Source of the DNA: Pseudarthrobacter raffinosi
GTDB taxonomy: Bacteria; Actinomycetota; Actinomycetes; Actinomycetales; Micrococcaceae
Assembly (NCBI RefSeq): GCF_023913735.1
Contig: NZ_JAMXBH010000008.1
Coordinates: 124,001 to 188,000, forward strand
Length of the DNA: 64,000 bases
Direction of reading: 5' to 3'
In this document: piece after piece, positions 48,977 to 57,459 of the stretch
Layout: each line of letters begins with the position of its first letter
How positions within the stretch are numbered: the first letter of the stretch is position 1
The notes under the pieces: generated by a model
What the model was told of the DNA's origin: nothing
What the model saw: only the letters and a program-made list of their open reading frames with translations
Databases searched by the model: none
Position numbers and translations under genes: made by a program

Positions 48977-50079
48977 GAGAGCTCCTTCAGGGACTGAATT
49001 TCAACCACCGAGCGCAGGACTTTGCCCTCGTGCATCTTGACGAAGGCTTCCTCCACCTGGTCAATGGTGATGCGCTCGGTGACGAAGGCGTCCAGGTCCA
49101 GGTTGCCCTGTTTGTAGTGCGCCACCAGCATCGGGAAATCACGGGAGGGCAGGCAGTCGCCATACCAGGAGGACTTCAGCGACCCGCCCCGGCCAAAGAC
49201 GTCCAGGAGGGGCAGCTCAAGCAACATGCCCGGCGTCGGGACGCCCACCAGCACCACCCGGCCGGCGAGGTCGCGGGAGTAGAACGCCTGCTTGTACGTT
49301 TCAGGACGGCCGACGGCGTCAATCACCACGTCCGCTCCGTTGCCGTTCGTGAGGGCCCGGATGGCCTCGATGGGGTCTTCGGTGCTGGAGTCCACGCCGT
49401 GGGTGGCCCCGAGGGAGGTGGCCATGGCCACCTTGTTGGCGTCGATGTCCACGGCGATGATGGTGGTGGCGCCGGCCAGCTTGGCACCCGCGATCGCGGC
49501 GATGCCTACCCCGCCGCAGCCGATCACCGCCACGGACTCGCCGCGCTTGACCTCGCCGGTGTTGATGGCCGCGCCGATGCCTGCCATCACGCCGCAGCCG
49601 AGCAGGCCGACGGCGGCGGCATCGGTGTCGTCGTCAATCTTGGTGCACTGCCCGGCGGCTACCAGGGTCTTTTCCGCGAAGGCGCCGATGCCCAGCGCCG
49701 GGGAGAGCTCCGTGCCGTCCTCGAGCGTCATCTTCTGCGTGGCGTTGTGCGTGTCGAAGCAGTACTGCGGCTGGCCCTTGGCACATGCCCTGCACTCACC
49801 GCAGACAGCGCGCCAGTTCAGGATCACGCGGTCGCCGGGAGACACCTCTGTGACGCCCGGACCCACGGCGCTGACCACACCGGTGGCCTCGTGGCCCAGA
49901 AGGATGGGGAAATCGTCGGTGATTCCGCCCTGCTTGTAGTGCAGGTCGGTGTGGCAGACCCCGCACGTGAGGATGTCCACCAGCGCCTCCCCCGGACCGG
50001 GGTCCGGGACCAGGATGGTCTCCACCGATACCGGGGCATTCTTTTCCTTGGCGATGACCGCCTTGACTCTGTGAACCAT
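48973..50079 (-). CDS. mscR: S-(hydroxymethyl)mycothiol dehydrogenase
   Basis: A 368-residue zinc-dependent medium-chain dehydrogenase: [17 protein letters not shown] and GHEATG (catalytic zinc), [20 protein letters not shown] (structural zinc) and [20 protein letters not shown] (NAD fold). These match the mycothiol-dependent formaldehyde dehydrogenase of actinobacteria. It oxidises the adduct of formaldehyde and mycothiol to S-formylmycothiol. It is the first gene of the mscR-MBL-fdh operon and protects against formaldehyde released by betaine and sarcosine demethylation. Confidence 0.93.
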   Translation of the reverse strand: MVHRVKAVIAKEKNAPVSVETILVPDPGPGEALVDILTCGVCHTDLHYKQGGITDDFPILLGHEATGVVSAVGPGVTEVSPGDRVILNWRAVCGECRACAKGQPQYCFDTHNATQKMTLEDGTELSPALGIGAFAEKTLVAAGQCTKIDDDTDAAAVGLLGCGVMAGIGAAINTGEVKRGESVAVIGCGGVGIAAIAGAKLAGATTIIAVDIDANKVAMATSLGATHGVDSSTEDPIEAIRALTNGNGADVVIDAVGRPETYKQAFYSRDLAGRVVLVGVPTPGMLLELPLLDVFGRGGSLKSSWYGDCLPSRDFPMLVAHYKQGNLDLDAFVTERITIDQVEEAFVKMHEGKVLRSVVEIQSLKELS

Positions 50080-50462
50080 TAGCTGGTGTTCCTTTCCTGA
50101 GTCCAGGGACTCCTGGGCGACGGCGCTCCGGGCAATCCAGCCGGCCCGTCTGGTTCAAAGGGTTCTCATGCCGCAGCTCCGAGAGCCCCCAACCGCTGGT
50201 TGCCGACCTGACGTTATTGCGTATTACACAACACGGTGCACATAGCGCGTACTCGAAATATGTCAGCCGCCACGGAGGGTGTCAATAGATCCCTCGTGTG
50301 CTGCGTTCGTCCACAGTCCAAGTTGGGGTGTTGGACTCACGCCACTGTCGCAACATGATTTCATCCTATGCAACAGACCGCAATGTTCTCTCCTGCTGCG
50401 CGCTGCCGGGAAGTCAGACGCTGACCTTTCCGGGATCCATGTGCCGAGCCACAAAATAACCA

Positions 50463-50521
50463 TTGACTGTGTTGCTCATCACGCTTAGTCTGTTGCAACA
50501 GCGTTGCGCTGATTGCAACCC
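50463..50521 (+). promoter_or_regulatory. Promoter with CTGTTGCAACAG operator before the creatine locus
   Basis: TTGACT (50463-50468), a 17-base spacer, and TAGTCT (50486-50491) form a plausible sigma-70 promoter. CTGTTGCAACAG (50490-50501) is a perfect palindrome overlapping the -10 end, followed by a further GCTGATTGCAAC. The layout copies the two promoters at 35734-35890. A more distant TATGCAACAG box lies near 50367. The rest of 50080-50462 shows no gene. Confidence 0.65.
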
Positions 50522-50540
50522 CAAACAACTTGGTGGATAC

Positions 50541-51944
50541 ATGAGTAACGAAACTTCCTCTCCCGCTCGTGCGGGAAGCCCCGGCCCTCAACCACATGGT
50601 GTACATGACGGGCCCCGGGCCGGCCGCAGCACAATGAGCGGCCAGAATTTTGAACCGGCTGACAACGTGGTCAGCAAAGAAACACGCCGCAGAGTCATTG
50701 CGGCCAGCTTCATCGGCAACTTCGTAGAGTGGTTCGATTACGCCGTTTACGGCTATCTTGCCGTAACGATCGCGACAGTCTTTTTCCCTGAATCAGATCC
50801 CCAAACCGGGCTTCTGCTGACCTTCGCCCTGTTTGCGATTTCATTCCTGGTGCGCCCGCTCGGCGGGTTCGTCTGGGGCCACATCGGTGACAGGGTGGGC
50901 CGGCGGACAGCGCTGTCCCTCTCGATCTTGATCATGTCAGGAGCAACCTTCTGCATAGCCCTCATTCCGGGCTATGCCACGATCGGCATCTGGGCTCCCA
51001 TCCTGCTTCTGGTCATCCGGGTAGCGCAGGGCTTCTCCGCTTCTGGTGAATATGCTGGAGCGTCGGCCTTCCTGGTCGAGTACGCTCCCGCCAACAAGCG
51101 CGGCCTATACGCCGCGGTTGTTCCCGCCAGTACCGCGGCCGGACTGCTCCTCGGCTCCCTGATTGCAGGCCTGTTGACAGTCCTTCTGAGTTCCGATGCC
51201 ATGCAAAGCTGGGGTTGGCGCCTGCCGTTCCTGCTCGCAGCCCCGATGGGACTGATCGGCCGCTACATCCGGACCAAGCTCGAAGACACCCCGGTGTTCC
51301 GCGAGCTGGCAACGGAGGACCAGGCAATCAAGGCACCCGTGTCCAGCCTGTTCCGGAACCACTGGCGGCAGCTGCTGCAGGCCGTCGGAGCCGTGCTGCT
51401 CAACGCCGTCGGGTTCTACGTCATCCTCAGCTACATGCCCACCTATCTGTCCTCGGAACTGGGCCTTGGCGAAACCGAATCGTTCCTTGCGACGACCATC
51501 GCACTGGTTACGTACATCGGCTTTATCTTCCTGACCGGGATGCTTTCGGACCGTTACGGACGCAAGAAGGTGCTTATCAGTGCATCCATCGCATTCATTG
51601 TGCTGACCGTTCCCGCCTTCGCGCTGCTGGGAACCGGGAATTTCCTGGTCATCGTCCTGGTCCAGATCCTGCTGGGCGCGATGCTCACCCTCAATGACGG
51701 AACACTTCCCAGCTTCCTGGCCGAAATGTTCCCCACCCGCGTCCGCTACAGCGGCTTCGCGGTCAGCTTCAACCTCTCCAACGCGCTGTTCGGCGGTACC
51801 GCCCCGTTCATGGCCACGCTCCTGATCGCCGCCACCGCAAGCGATCTGGCCCCCGCCTGGTACCTCGTCGCTGCGGCTGTCATCTCGCTGATCGCCGTTT
51901 CACTGTCCAGGGAAACGTGCAAAGAACCGCTGCGCCACGAATAG
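50541..51944 (+). CDS. MFS transporter, metabolite:H+ symporter (MHS) family, probable creatine or related uptake
   Basis: A 467-residue transporter of the ProP/ShiA type: ASFIGNFVEWFDYAVYGYLA (TM1), HIGDRVGRRTALS, RVAQGFSASGEYAGASAFL and a second GMLSDRYGRKKV motif. The first ~45 residues are hydrophilic; ATG 50634 is an alternative start. It is followed after 86 bases by creatinase, so creatine is the likeliest substrate, although MHS proteins also carry betaine and proline. The substrate is inferred from context. Confidence 0.85.
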   Translation: MSNETSSPARAGSPGPQPHGVHDGPRAGRSTMSGQNFEPADNVVSKETRRRVIAASFIGNFVEWFDYAVYGYLAVTIATVFFPESDPQTGLLLTFALFAISFLVRPLGGFVWGHIGDRVGRRTALSLSILIMSGATFCIALIPGYATIGIWAPILLLVIRVAQGFSASGEYAGASAFLVEYAPANKRGLYAAVVPASTAAGLLLGSLIAGLLTVLLSSDAMQSWGWRLPFLLAAPMGLIGRYIRTKLEDTPVFRELATEDQAIKAPVSSLFRNHWRQLLQAVGAVLLNAVGFYVILSYMPTYLSSELGLGETESFLATTIALVTYIGFIFLTGMLSDRYGRKKVLISASIAFIVLTVPAFALLGTGNFLVIVLVQILLGAMLTLNDGTLPSFLAEMFPTRVRYSGFAVSFNLSNALFGGTAPFMATLLIAATASDLAPAWYLVAAAVISLIAVSLSRETCKEPLRHE

Positions 51945-52030
51945 CCCACCTCTTCCAACAGCTTCTCCCTTCAAGTAAATGCATCACCCAAATACGTCAC
52001 GTAAATGCATCGCAGAAAGGCACCACCACA

Positions 52031-53287
52031 ATGACCACCACAGCATCTGAAAACGCCACCTCCGTCGCCGAACTGGAGCGTCTGAAGGTCCTCAACAACG
52101 GCCAGAAGGTCTCCCTGACCTTCTCCGACGCCGAATTCGAGCGGCGCATTGCCGGTCTTCGCCGGATCATGGCCGAGAAGGACCTGGACGCCGTCGTCCT
52201 CACCAGCTACCACTCCATCAAGTACTACTCCGACTTCCTGTTCACCACCTTCGGCCGCTCCTACGGCATGGTGGTCACCAAGGATGACACCGTCACCGTC
52301 ACAGCCAACATCGACGCCGGCATGCCCTGGCGCCGCAGCTACGGCGACAACCTGGTCTACACGGACTGGCGCCGGGACAACTACATCTTCGCCATCCAGG
52401 AAGTCCTGCGGACCCGCGGCATCAACCCGCGCCGCCTCGGCGTCGAGGACGACTCGCTGCCGCTGGACAACCGCAACAAGATCCAGGCCGCCTTCTCCGG
52501 CGCGACGCTCGTGGACGTGGCGCAGGCAGCGATGCGCCAGAGGATGATCAAGTCAGCGGAGGAAATCGAGGTCATCAAGCACGGTGCCCGGATCGGCGAC
52601 CTCGGCGGCGAGGCCATCCGCAACGCCATCACGGCCGGCATCACGGAGTACGAGGTCGCCCTGATCGGCACCGAGGCGATGGTCCACGAGATCGCCAGGA
52701 CGTTCCCCAACTCCGAAATCCGGGACACCTGGGTCTGGTTCCAGTCCGGCATCAACACGGACGGCGCCCACAACTGGGCCACAACCCGCAAGGTCCAGGA
52801 ACACGACATCCTGTCCCTGAACTGTTTCCCCATGACCAGCGGGTACTACACGGCACTGGAGCGCACGCTGTTCTACGGCGAACCCGATGCCCGCTCCCTG
52901 GAACTGTGGAACATCAACGTGGAGGTCCACAAGCGCGGACTTGAGCTGATCAAACCCGGCACCGTGTGCAAGGACATCGCCGCGGAGCTCAACGAGATCT
53001 ACGTGGGCCACGGGCTCCTCGCCAACCGGACGTTCGGCTACGGACACTCCTTCGGTGTCCTCAGCCACTACTACGGCCGCGAAGCCGGGCTGGAGCTCCG
53101 CGAGGACATCGACACCGTGCTGGAGCCGGGCATGGTGGTTTCCATGGAGCCCATGATTACGGTCCTGGATGGCCAGCCGGGCGCCGGCGGCTACCGCGAG
53201 CACGACATCCTGGTGGTGGGCGAAGGCGGCGCCGAGAACATCACCAAGTTCCCGTTCGGCCCCGAGTACAACATCATCGGAGCTTAA
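52031..53287 (+). CDS. Creatinase (creatine amidinohydrolase)
   Basis: A 418-residue pita-bread-fold enzyme that follows Pseudomonas creatinase closely: FTSYH-type segment LTSYHSIKYYSDFLFTTFGR, YTDWRRDNY, TWVWFQSGINTDGAHN, DILSLNCFPMTSGYYTALER, RTFGYGHSFGVLSHYYGREA and DTVLEPGMVVSMEPMI. H247 in DGAHN corresponds to the catalytic histidine (H232 in P. putida), and the two glutamates that bind the guanidinium are kept. It hydrolyses creatine to sarcosine and urea, feeding the sox operon. A plain Xaa-Pro peptidase is unlikely given this match. AAAGG lies upstream of ATG 52031. Confidence 0.92.
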   Translation: MTTTASENATSVAELERLKVLNNGQKVSLTFSDAEFERRIAGLRRIMAEKDLDAVVLTSYHSIKYYSDFLFTTFGRSYGMVVTKDDTVTVTANIDAGMPWRRSYGDNLVYTDWRRDNYIFAIQEVLRTRGINPRRLGVEDDSLPLDNRNKIQAAFSGATLVDVAQAAMRQRMIKSAEEIEVIKHGARIGDLGGEAIRNAITAGITEYEVALIGTEAMVHEIARTFPNSEIRDTWVWFQSGINTDGAHNWATTRKVQEHDILSLNCFPMTSGYYTALERTLFYGEPDARSLELWNINVEVHKRGLELIKPGTVCKDIAAELNEIYVGHGLLANRTFGYGHSFGVLSHYYGREAGLELREDIDTVLEPGMVVSMEPMITVLDGQPGAGGYREHDILVVGEGGAENITKFPFGPEYNIIGA

Positions 53288-53290
53288 CCC

Positions 53291-53332
53291 CGGTGGTTGA
53301 GCCTGCCGAAACCCTGACAAGCTCAACCACGG
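53291..53332. repeat. TGGTTGAGC hairpin repeat, second copy
   Basis: TGGTTGAGC (53294-53302) pairs with GCTCAACCA (53321-53329), extended by a few bases each side, loop with GCCGAAACC. It follows the creatinase stop by six bases and likely terminates the transcript; same family as 41876-41910. Confidence 0.7.
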
Positions 53333-53402
53333 CCCCGGGGAGCGGCGCCGTGTCTGACGCGGCGCCGCTTTCCGCTGACTATGCGCAATGATAGTGAGCA
53401 TC

Positions 53403-54242
53403 ATGACCACACCGGATTCCATTGACACCAACGGCAGCGACACCAACGGCAAGGGCGATACCAAGGGCGCCTCTGTCATCGTCAACGCCATCGCCGTCCT
53501 TCGATCATTCACGGCCGACGAGCCGTTGCTTGGCGTGACGGAGATCGCCAACCGGGTGGGCCTGCACAAGAGCACCGTGTCAAGGATCCTGGCAACCTTC
53601 GAACAGGAAAACCTCGTGGAACGCGATGCGGACACGCGCCGTTTCCGGCTCGGACTGGGCCTGATCGCCGTCGCCGGTCCGTTGCTGGCCGAACTGGAGG
53701 AGCGGCGTGTCGCCTATCCCGTCCTGCGCGAACTCACGGAACTGACGGGCGAAACCAGTGCCTTGATGATGTGGGAGGGCAACGAGTCGATCTGCGTGGA
53801 GCAGATTGCCAGCCGCCACCAGATCAAGCACACTGCGCCGCTGGGGGCCCGCTACAGCGACGCGTTGAGTTCCTCGGTTCAGGTGTTCCTTGGAATCCAA
53901 CCGGAGGAGAGGGTGCGTGCCCTCCTGCGCAGCGGAGCAATTACCTACCCCGGGCTGGACGAGGCCTCCCTTGAGGACTATCTGCTCCGCCTTAAGGACG
54001 ACTCCCGCCGCGGGTGGGCTATCAACTACGGCGAGTCCTCCTTGGATGAAGTCGGCGTCGCCGCCCCCGTCTACGATCACCGCGGCGACCTTGTGGCAGC
54101 AGTCCTCATCCCGGCCCCGCGGTTCCGGGTCTCCAAGGAGCGCCTGCAGAGCCTCGGCGAATCCTGCAGGGCAGCGGCGGACAAAGTCACCGCACGGCTG
54201 GGCGGCAAGGCACCCGGCACCATCAAACGCTCTCTCACTTAA
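53403..54242 (+). CDS. IclR-family transcriptional regulator (creatine locus)
   Basis: A 279-residue IclR protein: winged helix (SVIVNAIAVLRSFTADEPLL, GLHKSTVSRILATFEQEN) and ligand domain (QIKHTAPLGARYSDALSSSV, RRGWAINYGESSLDEVGVAA). Its last codons (AAACGCTCTCTCACTTAA) lie inside the first unit of a 32-bp repeat array, so the repeat supplies the residues RSLT and the stop. It follows creatinase by 115 bases and is the nearest regulator of the transporter-creatinase operon. Confidence 0.9.
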   Translation: MTTPDSIDTNGSDTNGKGDTKGASVIVNAIAVLRSFTADEPLLGVTEIANRVGLHKSTVSRILATFEQENLVERDADTRRFRLGLGLIAVAGPLLAELEERRVAYPVLRELTELTGETSALMMWEGNESICVEQIASRHQIKHTAPLGARYSDALSSSVQVFLGIQPEERVRALLRSGAITYPGLDEASLEDYLLRLKDDSRRGWAINYGESSLDEVGVAAPVYDHRGDLVAAVLIPAPRFRVSKERLQSLGESCRAAADKVTARLGGKAPGTIKRSLT

Positions 54243-54360
54243 CGCAGGAAAATCACCAACGCTCTCTCACTTGCCTCAAGAAAGCGAGAGAGCGTTCGGC
54301 GAAAAGTGGCATCAAGTGAGAGAGCGTTCGGCGAAAAGTGGCATTAAGTGAGAGAGCGTT
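54226..54360. repeat. 32-bp-period palindromic array (array 4)
   Basis: Forward units start at 54226 and 54258; reverse units end at 54296, 54328 and 54360; all steps are exactly 32 bases. The centre folds as AACGCTCTCTC...GAGAGAGCGTT. The between-core segments of the reverse units read AATGCCACTTTTCGCCG and GATGCCACTTTTCGCCG. The array joins the convergent iclR (+) and small ANTAR-linked gene (-), overlapping the former. Confidence 0.85.
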
Positions 54361-54367
54361 TGGCCCG

Positions 54368-54655
54368 CTAGGGATCCTCGGGGCGGGATGGATCCCCAGA
54401 CCCAAGCTCGTCCGAATAGGGCGCGCGGGGGCCGGCGTGGTCATTGAACAGTTCGTTTGCCGCCATGGCCAGGAGGTCCCGTTGCAGTTCGGGGAGCGAG
54501 AGAAGCCCCTGCAGGTAGGCCTCCACTTCATACTCACCGACCGAACCGCCGATGCCGAAGTAGTAAAGCCACAGGTCACCCGTGCTGACTTGTGCTGCTG
54601 CCAGTGCTGCTTGGAGCCTGCGGCGTTGCTCCCATTCGCTGCTATCGAAGCCCAT
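54368..54655 (-). CDS. Small ANTAR-linked protein, copy 2
   Basis: A 95-residue soluble protein of no family I recognise. It shares with the product of 56291-56563 the core LW-x-YY-x-GIGG-x-V, then VxAYLxxLxxLxxLQxDLxxxAxxE. Its ATG overlaps the end of a GAF-ANTAR gene by 14 bases, as the other copy also does. It is probably helical. Twice-repeated linkage suggests it works with its GAF-ANTAR partner. Confidence 0.7.
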   Translation of the reverse strand: MGFDSSEWEQRRRLQAALAAAQVSTGDLWLYYFGIGGSVGEYEVEAYLQGLLSLPELQRDLLAMAANELFNDHAGPRAPYSDELGSGDPSRPEDP

Positions 54656-55384
54656 CACTACTGCCTCTGCGCGGGTCGGAGGCCACCCCGGCCAGGACAA
54701 TGGCGCTGACTTCCATAAGCGTGCTGCGCGTCGCGCGGGCCTGCCGCATCAGCTGCTGCAGGGCGGCGTCCTCGGTGATGGTGTGGCGCTCCATGAGGAT
54801 TCCGCAGGCCCGGTTAATCAGGTCCCTGCTGTAGAGAGCCGATTGAAGGCTGTCACTGATGCGTTCCGGAGTTTCGGCAGTCTGGATATGCGACAGAAGG
54901 GTGGCCGCGGGGGAGGCAAAAAGCTCCATGAGGGCAGCGGTGGCATCTTCAAAGGCGCCGGGGGAGGCGGCGTAAATCTTCATTGCACCTATGGCCTGCC
55001 CGTCGGCGATCAGCGGGGTGCTGATCACTGAGCGGATTGGCAAGTCAACGACGGCGGCGCTCCAGTTTGGCCAGCGGGCTTCAGTTGCAACGTCATGGAT
55101 GAGGATGCTCTCTTGGGTGGCCCAGGCTGTCAGGCAGGGCCCCTGGACCAGTTCATACTGAAGGGCGTCGGCGCGTTCCACCACGCTGTCGGTAGATCCG
55201 GAGCTGACCGGGCGGGCATGGGGATCAAGCATTGAGACACCTGCCCCAAGAGTCCCCGGGATGGAATCCCTGACGGCGCGGGAGAGATGCTGGACGGCGT
55301 GGTCCACTTTTCTTCCGTGAGGAGCAGCCCCATAATCCTGCCCAAGGCAGTGGATAGTTCATCCAGGGGATACTTCTTGATCAT
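54642..55384 (-). CDS. GAF-ANTAR RNA-binding regulator C, apparent frameshift near its N-terminus
   Basis: From 55307 (GTG) to the stop the protein has a GAF domain (VQGPCLTAWATQESILIHDV, GAMKIYAASPGAF) and a C-terminal ANTAR domain (SRDLINRACGILMERHTITED, ALQQLMRQARAT). The expected start is in another frame from ATG 55384: KKYPLDELSTALGRIMGLLLTEE, the common beginning of these proteins. The frames meet at GAAGAAAAGTGG (about 55307-55318), where one base seems lost. Either the gene is damaged, starts at GTG 55307, or shifts frame at the A-run. Family members antiterminate by binding paired RNA hairpins. Confidence 0.75.
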
Positions 55385-55524
55385 GCTTTTTGCCTCCGGC
55401 CATTCTGCGTGACCGGCCTCCGGCGTGCCGGATGAGCCTGTTTGTGACCGTTCAGCGCTTCAGGTAAAGCCTAACGTGCGCGGTGGGCTGCGGACCCGGA
55501 CCTGCACGAATACCGGCTTTGTGG

Positions 55525-56307
55525 CTATTCATCGTAAGTGGTGGGAAACACCCGTTCGCCGGCAATTCCAGAAATGATGCCGGCGGCCACCTCCTTTAGC
55601 TTCATATTGCGGTGACTCGACGCATTGACCAATATCTGGAATGCCGCATCGCGGCTGCACCGGCTCTGCGCCATGATGACCCCAATGGCCGTGTCAATGA
55701 CGGTGCGGGACTTCAGGGCGGCGGCGAGGTCGTCACGGGCGTCGCGCAGCTGTGCGATGTTCAGGGCGAGGTCCAGCGCCTTGGCGGCGATGCCCGTCAG
55801 GCCAACAGCCGCATCCATCCCGTGATGCGGGAAGCCATCCGTGTTGGGGGAGTAGAGGTTTACCACAGCCTGCGAAGGAGCCTGCAGATGCATTGGGACC
55901 GCCAGGATGGAGCCGATGCCCGTCTTGCGGGCTTCCTGGTTATATTTCGGCCACCGGACATCGGCGTCCAGATCCGGGACATGGACCATGGATTTTGTCC
56001 GGAGGGCTGTCAGGCAAGGTCCATGGCCGATGCTGTTTTGCAGTTCGTCCAGGTTCCGGGCGAGTGTATCGCTGCTGGCCACAGCGACGGGCCGCTTTTG
56101 CCGGACCACCGTGATCCCGCAGGACAAGTGGTTCCCGGGCTGTGACAGCTGCGTGGCAAAAATCGCGGCGGTGGCGGCCAGGAATTCACGGACGTCGGAG
56201 CTTGCCAGGACGAGGTCCTGCAGGTGGAGCACAAACTCGTGCAGGCCAGCGCCGGCACGTCCAACTTTGCCGGATTGGGGTTCTCGGATATCAAAGTCCT
56301 GAGACAT
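55525..56307 (-). CDS. GAF-ANTAR RNA-binding regulator B
   Basis: A 260-residue protein with an N-terminal GAF domain (LASSDVREFLAATAAIFATQL, GHGPCLTALRTKSMVHVPDL, VVNLYSPNTDGFP) and a C-terminal ANTAR domain (LKSRTVIDTAIGVIMAQSRC, AFQILVNASSHRNMKLKEVA). ATG 56307 was chosen; it overlaps the end of the small gene upstream by 17 bases, so the three genes 57291-55525 are coupled. The ligand of the GAF domain is unknown. Confidence 0.88.
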   Translation of the reverse strand: MSQDFDIREPQSGKVGRAGAGLHEFVLHLQDLVLASSDVREFLAATAAIFATQLSQPGNHLSCGITVVRQKRPVAVASSDTLARNLDELQNSIGHGPCLTALRTKSMVHVPDLDADVRWPKYNQEARKTGIGSILAVPMHLQAPSQAVVNLYSPNTDGFPHHGMDAAVGLTGIAAKALDLALNIAQLRDARDDLAAALKSRTVIDTAIGVIMAQSRCSRDAAFQILVNASSHRNMKLKEVAAGIISGIAGERVFPTTYDE

Positions 56308-56563
56308 GTGCACTTCCCGGTCCGTCCGCCGTGATCTCCTTGATGGCGGTCTGGATGAGATCCATCTGCAGCGGGGCCAATTCCACCAGCTCGTGCAGAT
56401 AGGCGTCCACCCCGAGCTGATCGACGTTTCCGCCGATCCCGTAATAGTAGGTCCATAGCGCCGGGAGGCTGATGTTCCCGCTCTGGAACTGGACGGCTGC
56501 AAACTTGCGCTGGGCCGCCTCGAAGGCAGGCTGGGGGGTGCCCAATCCGCCGTCGTCCATCAT
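56291..56563 (-). CDS. Small ANTAR-linked protein, copy 1
   Basis: A 90-residue protein paralogous to the product of 54368-54655 (LWTYYYGIGGNVDQLGVDAY, then LHELVELAPLQMDLIQTAI). It overlaps the stop of GAF-ANTAR gene A by four bases (ATGA) and the start of gene B by 17. No domain is recognised. The conserved YY-x-GIGG followed by an amphipathic helix suggests a protein-protein interaction surface. Confidence 0.72.
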   Translation of the reverse strand: MMDDGGLGTPQPAFEAAQRKFAAVQFQSGNISLPALWTYYYGIGGNVDQLGVDAYLHELVELAPLQMDLIQTAIKEITADGPGSAHVSGL

Positions 56564-57291
56564 TTCTCCCCGCCTCCGGTGATGACGGGGATATCTGAGG
56601 CGTGGTGCAGGATGTCCCCGGCAATGTCATGCAGCCGGCGGTTGCTGCTGCGGGAGGCAAGGTGCAGGAGCTTGACGGCGGTTTCATGGCTGCAGCGGTT
56701 CTGCACCATGATCAGGGCCACGGCCGAGTCCACAACGGCCCGGGACCGCAGCGCCGACCTCAAATGCTCCGGGTAGGGGTCCGAAGGGTGCACGCGGATT
56801 GCCAAGCGCAGGATCCGGGACAGCGATGCAGCGTGCTCCTCGATGGCGGTCACCGTGTCCGGGGCAAACGTATTCAGCTGGGTTGAGTAGCAGTTCAGGG
56901 CGGAGCGGGAACCGTTGTCGGTGGGGATGGGGACGGCCAGGATTGTCCGGATGCCTTCGTCTGCGACCGCCCCGGCATACCAGGCCCAGCTCTCGTCCGC
57001 CTGAAGATCACGGATAAGGACTGTGCGCTGCTCCCGCAGCGCCGTCAGGCAGGGACCGTTGTCGAGTGCGTACTGGCGTTCGTCCAGGCTCCGGGCGGTC
57101 TCCGTGCTGCTGGCTACCGTCACGGGCCCGGTCTCCCGTTCCACCGTGATGGCACACAGCAGGGGCGTCTCCCCGCCCAGCAAGGACGCGGAAATCGCTG
57201 TCAGTCCCAAGAGGAATTCGGTGAAGCCCGGACTTTCAAGGAGTAGGTCCTGCAATTGCTCCGCCGTCGGCAGAGCATCATTCTCGGCCAT
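56560..57291 (-). CDS. GAF-ANTAR RNA-binding regulator A
   Basis: A 243-residue protein: GAF domain (ALDNGPCLTALREQRTVLIRDL, split here; LNCYSTQLNTFAPDT) and ANTAR domain (LRSALRSRAVVDSAVALIMV, CSHETAVKLLHLASRSSNRR). It is the first clear gene of the cluster; about 160 bases of GC-rich leader precede it. ANTAR proteins bind dual hexaloop hairpins in mRNA leaders; I could not define such a target here. The conserved aspartate/serine arrangement in the ANTAR helix differs a little between copies A, B and C. Confidence 0.88.
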   Translation of the reverse strand: MAENDALPTAEQLQDLLLESPGFTEFLLGLTAISASLLGGETPLLCAITVERETGPVTVASSTETARSLDERQYALDNGPCLTALREQRTVLIRDLQADESWAWYAGAVADEGIRTILAVPIPTDNGSRSALNCYSTQLNTFAPDTVTAIEEHAASLSRILRLAIRVHPSDPYPEHLRSALRSRAVVDSAVALIMVQNRCSHETAVKLLHLASRSSNRRLHDIAGDILHHASDIPVITGGGEK

Positions 57292-57459
57292 GCGGCCTCA
57301 ATTCCAAGCATCGCCGGGGTCACACGACCCGGCTGGCGGCTGTGCGCTCTCTTCGCGCGCGGCCCGTATATTCAACCCCGGACCTATATGCCACCCCCGA
57401 AATCTCCTACTACCGACACTACGCCCTTCCCGGGCGGCCGCCGGTGGTCCGGCGACGTA

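Noticed and set aside
52031..53287. Xaa-Pro aminopeptidase call for the M24 gene
   Set aside because: The sequence follows creatinase through the active-site segments (SGINTDGAHN, LSLNCFPM, GYGHSFG), which is more specific than the general M24 peptidase call.
54226..54360. CRISPR array (32-bp period)
   Set aside because: The conserved core is only about 15 bases, the remaining 17 bases are themselves similar between units, units reverse orientation at the centre, and no cas genes are present.
57292..57459. Dual-hexaloop ANTAR target RNA in the leader of the GAF-ANTAR cluster
   Set aside because: Short GC hairpins exist (CGCCGG-ACCA-CCGGCG), but I could not find two adjacent stems with six-base loops having the required A and G positions.
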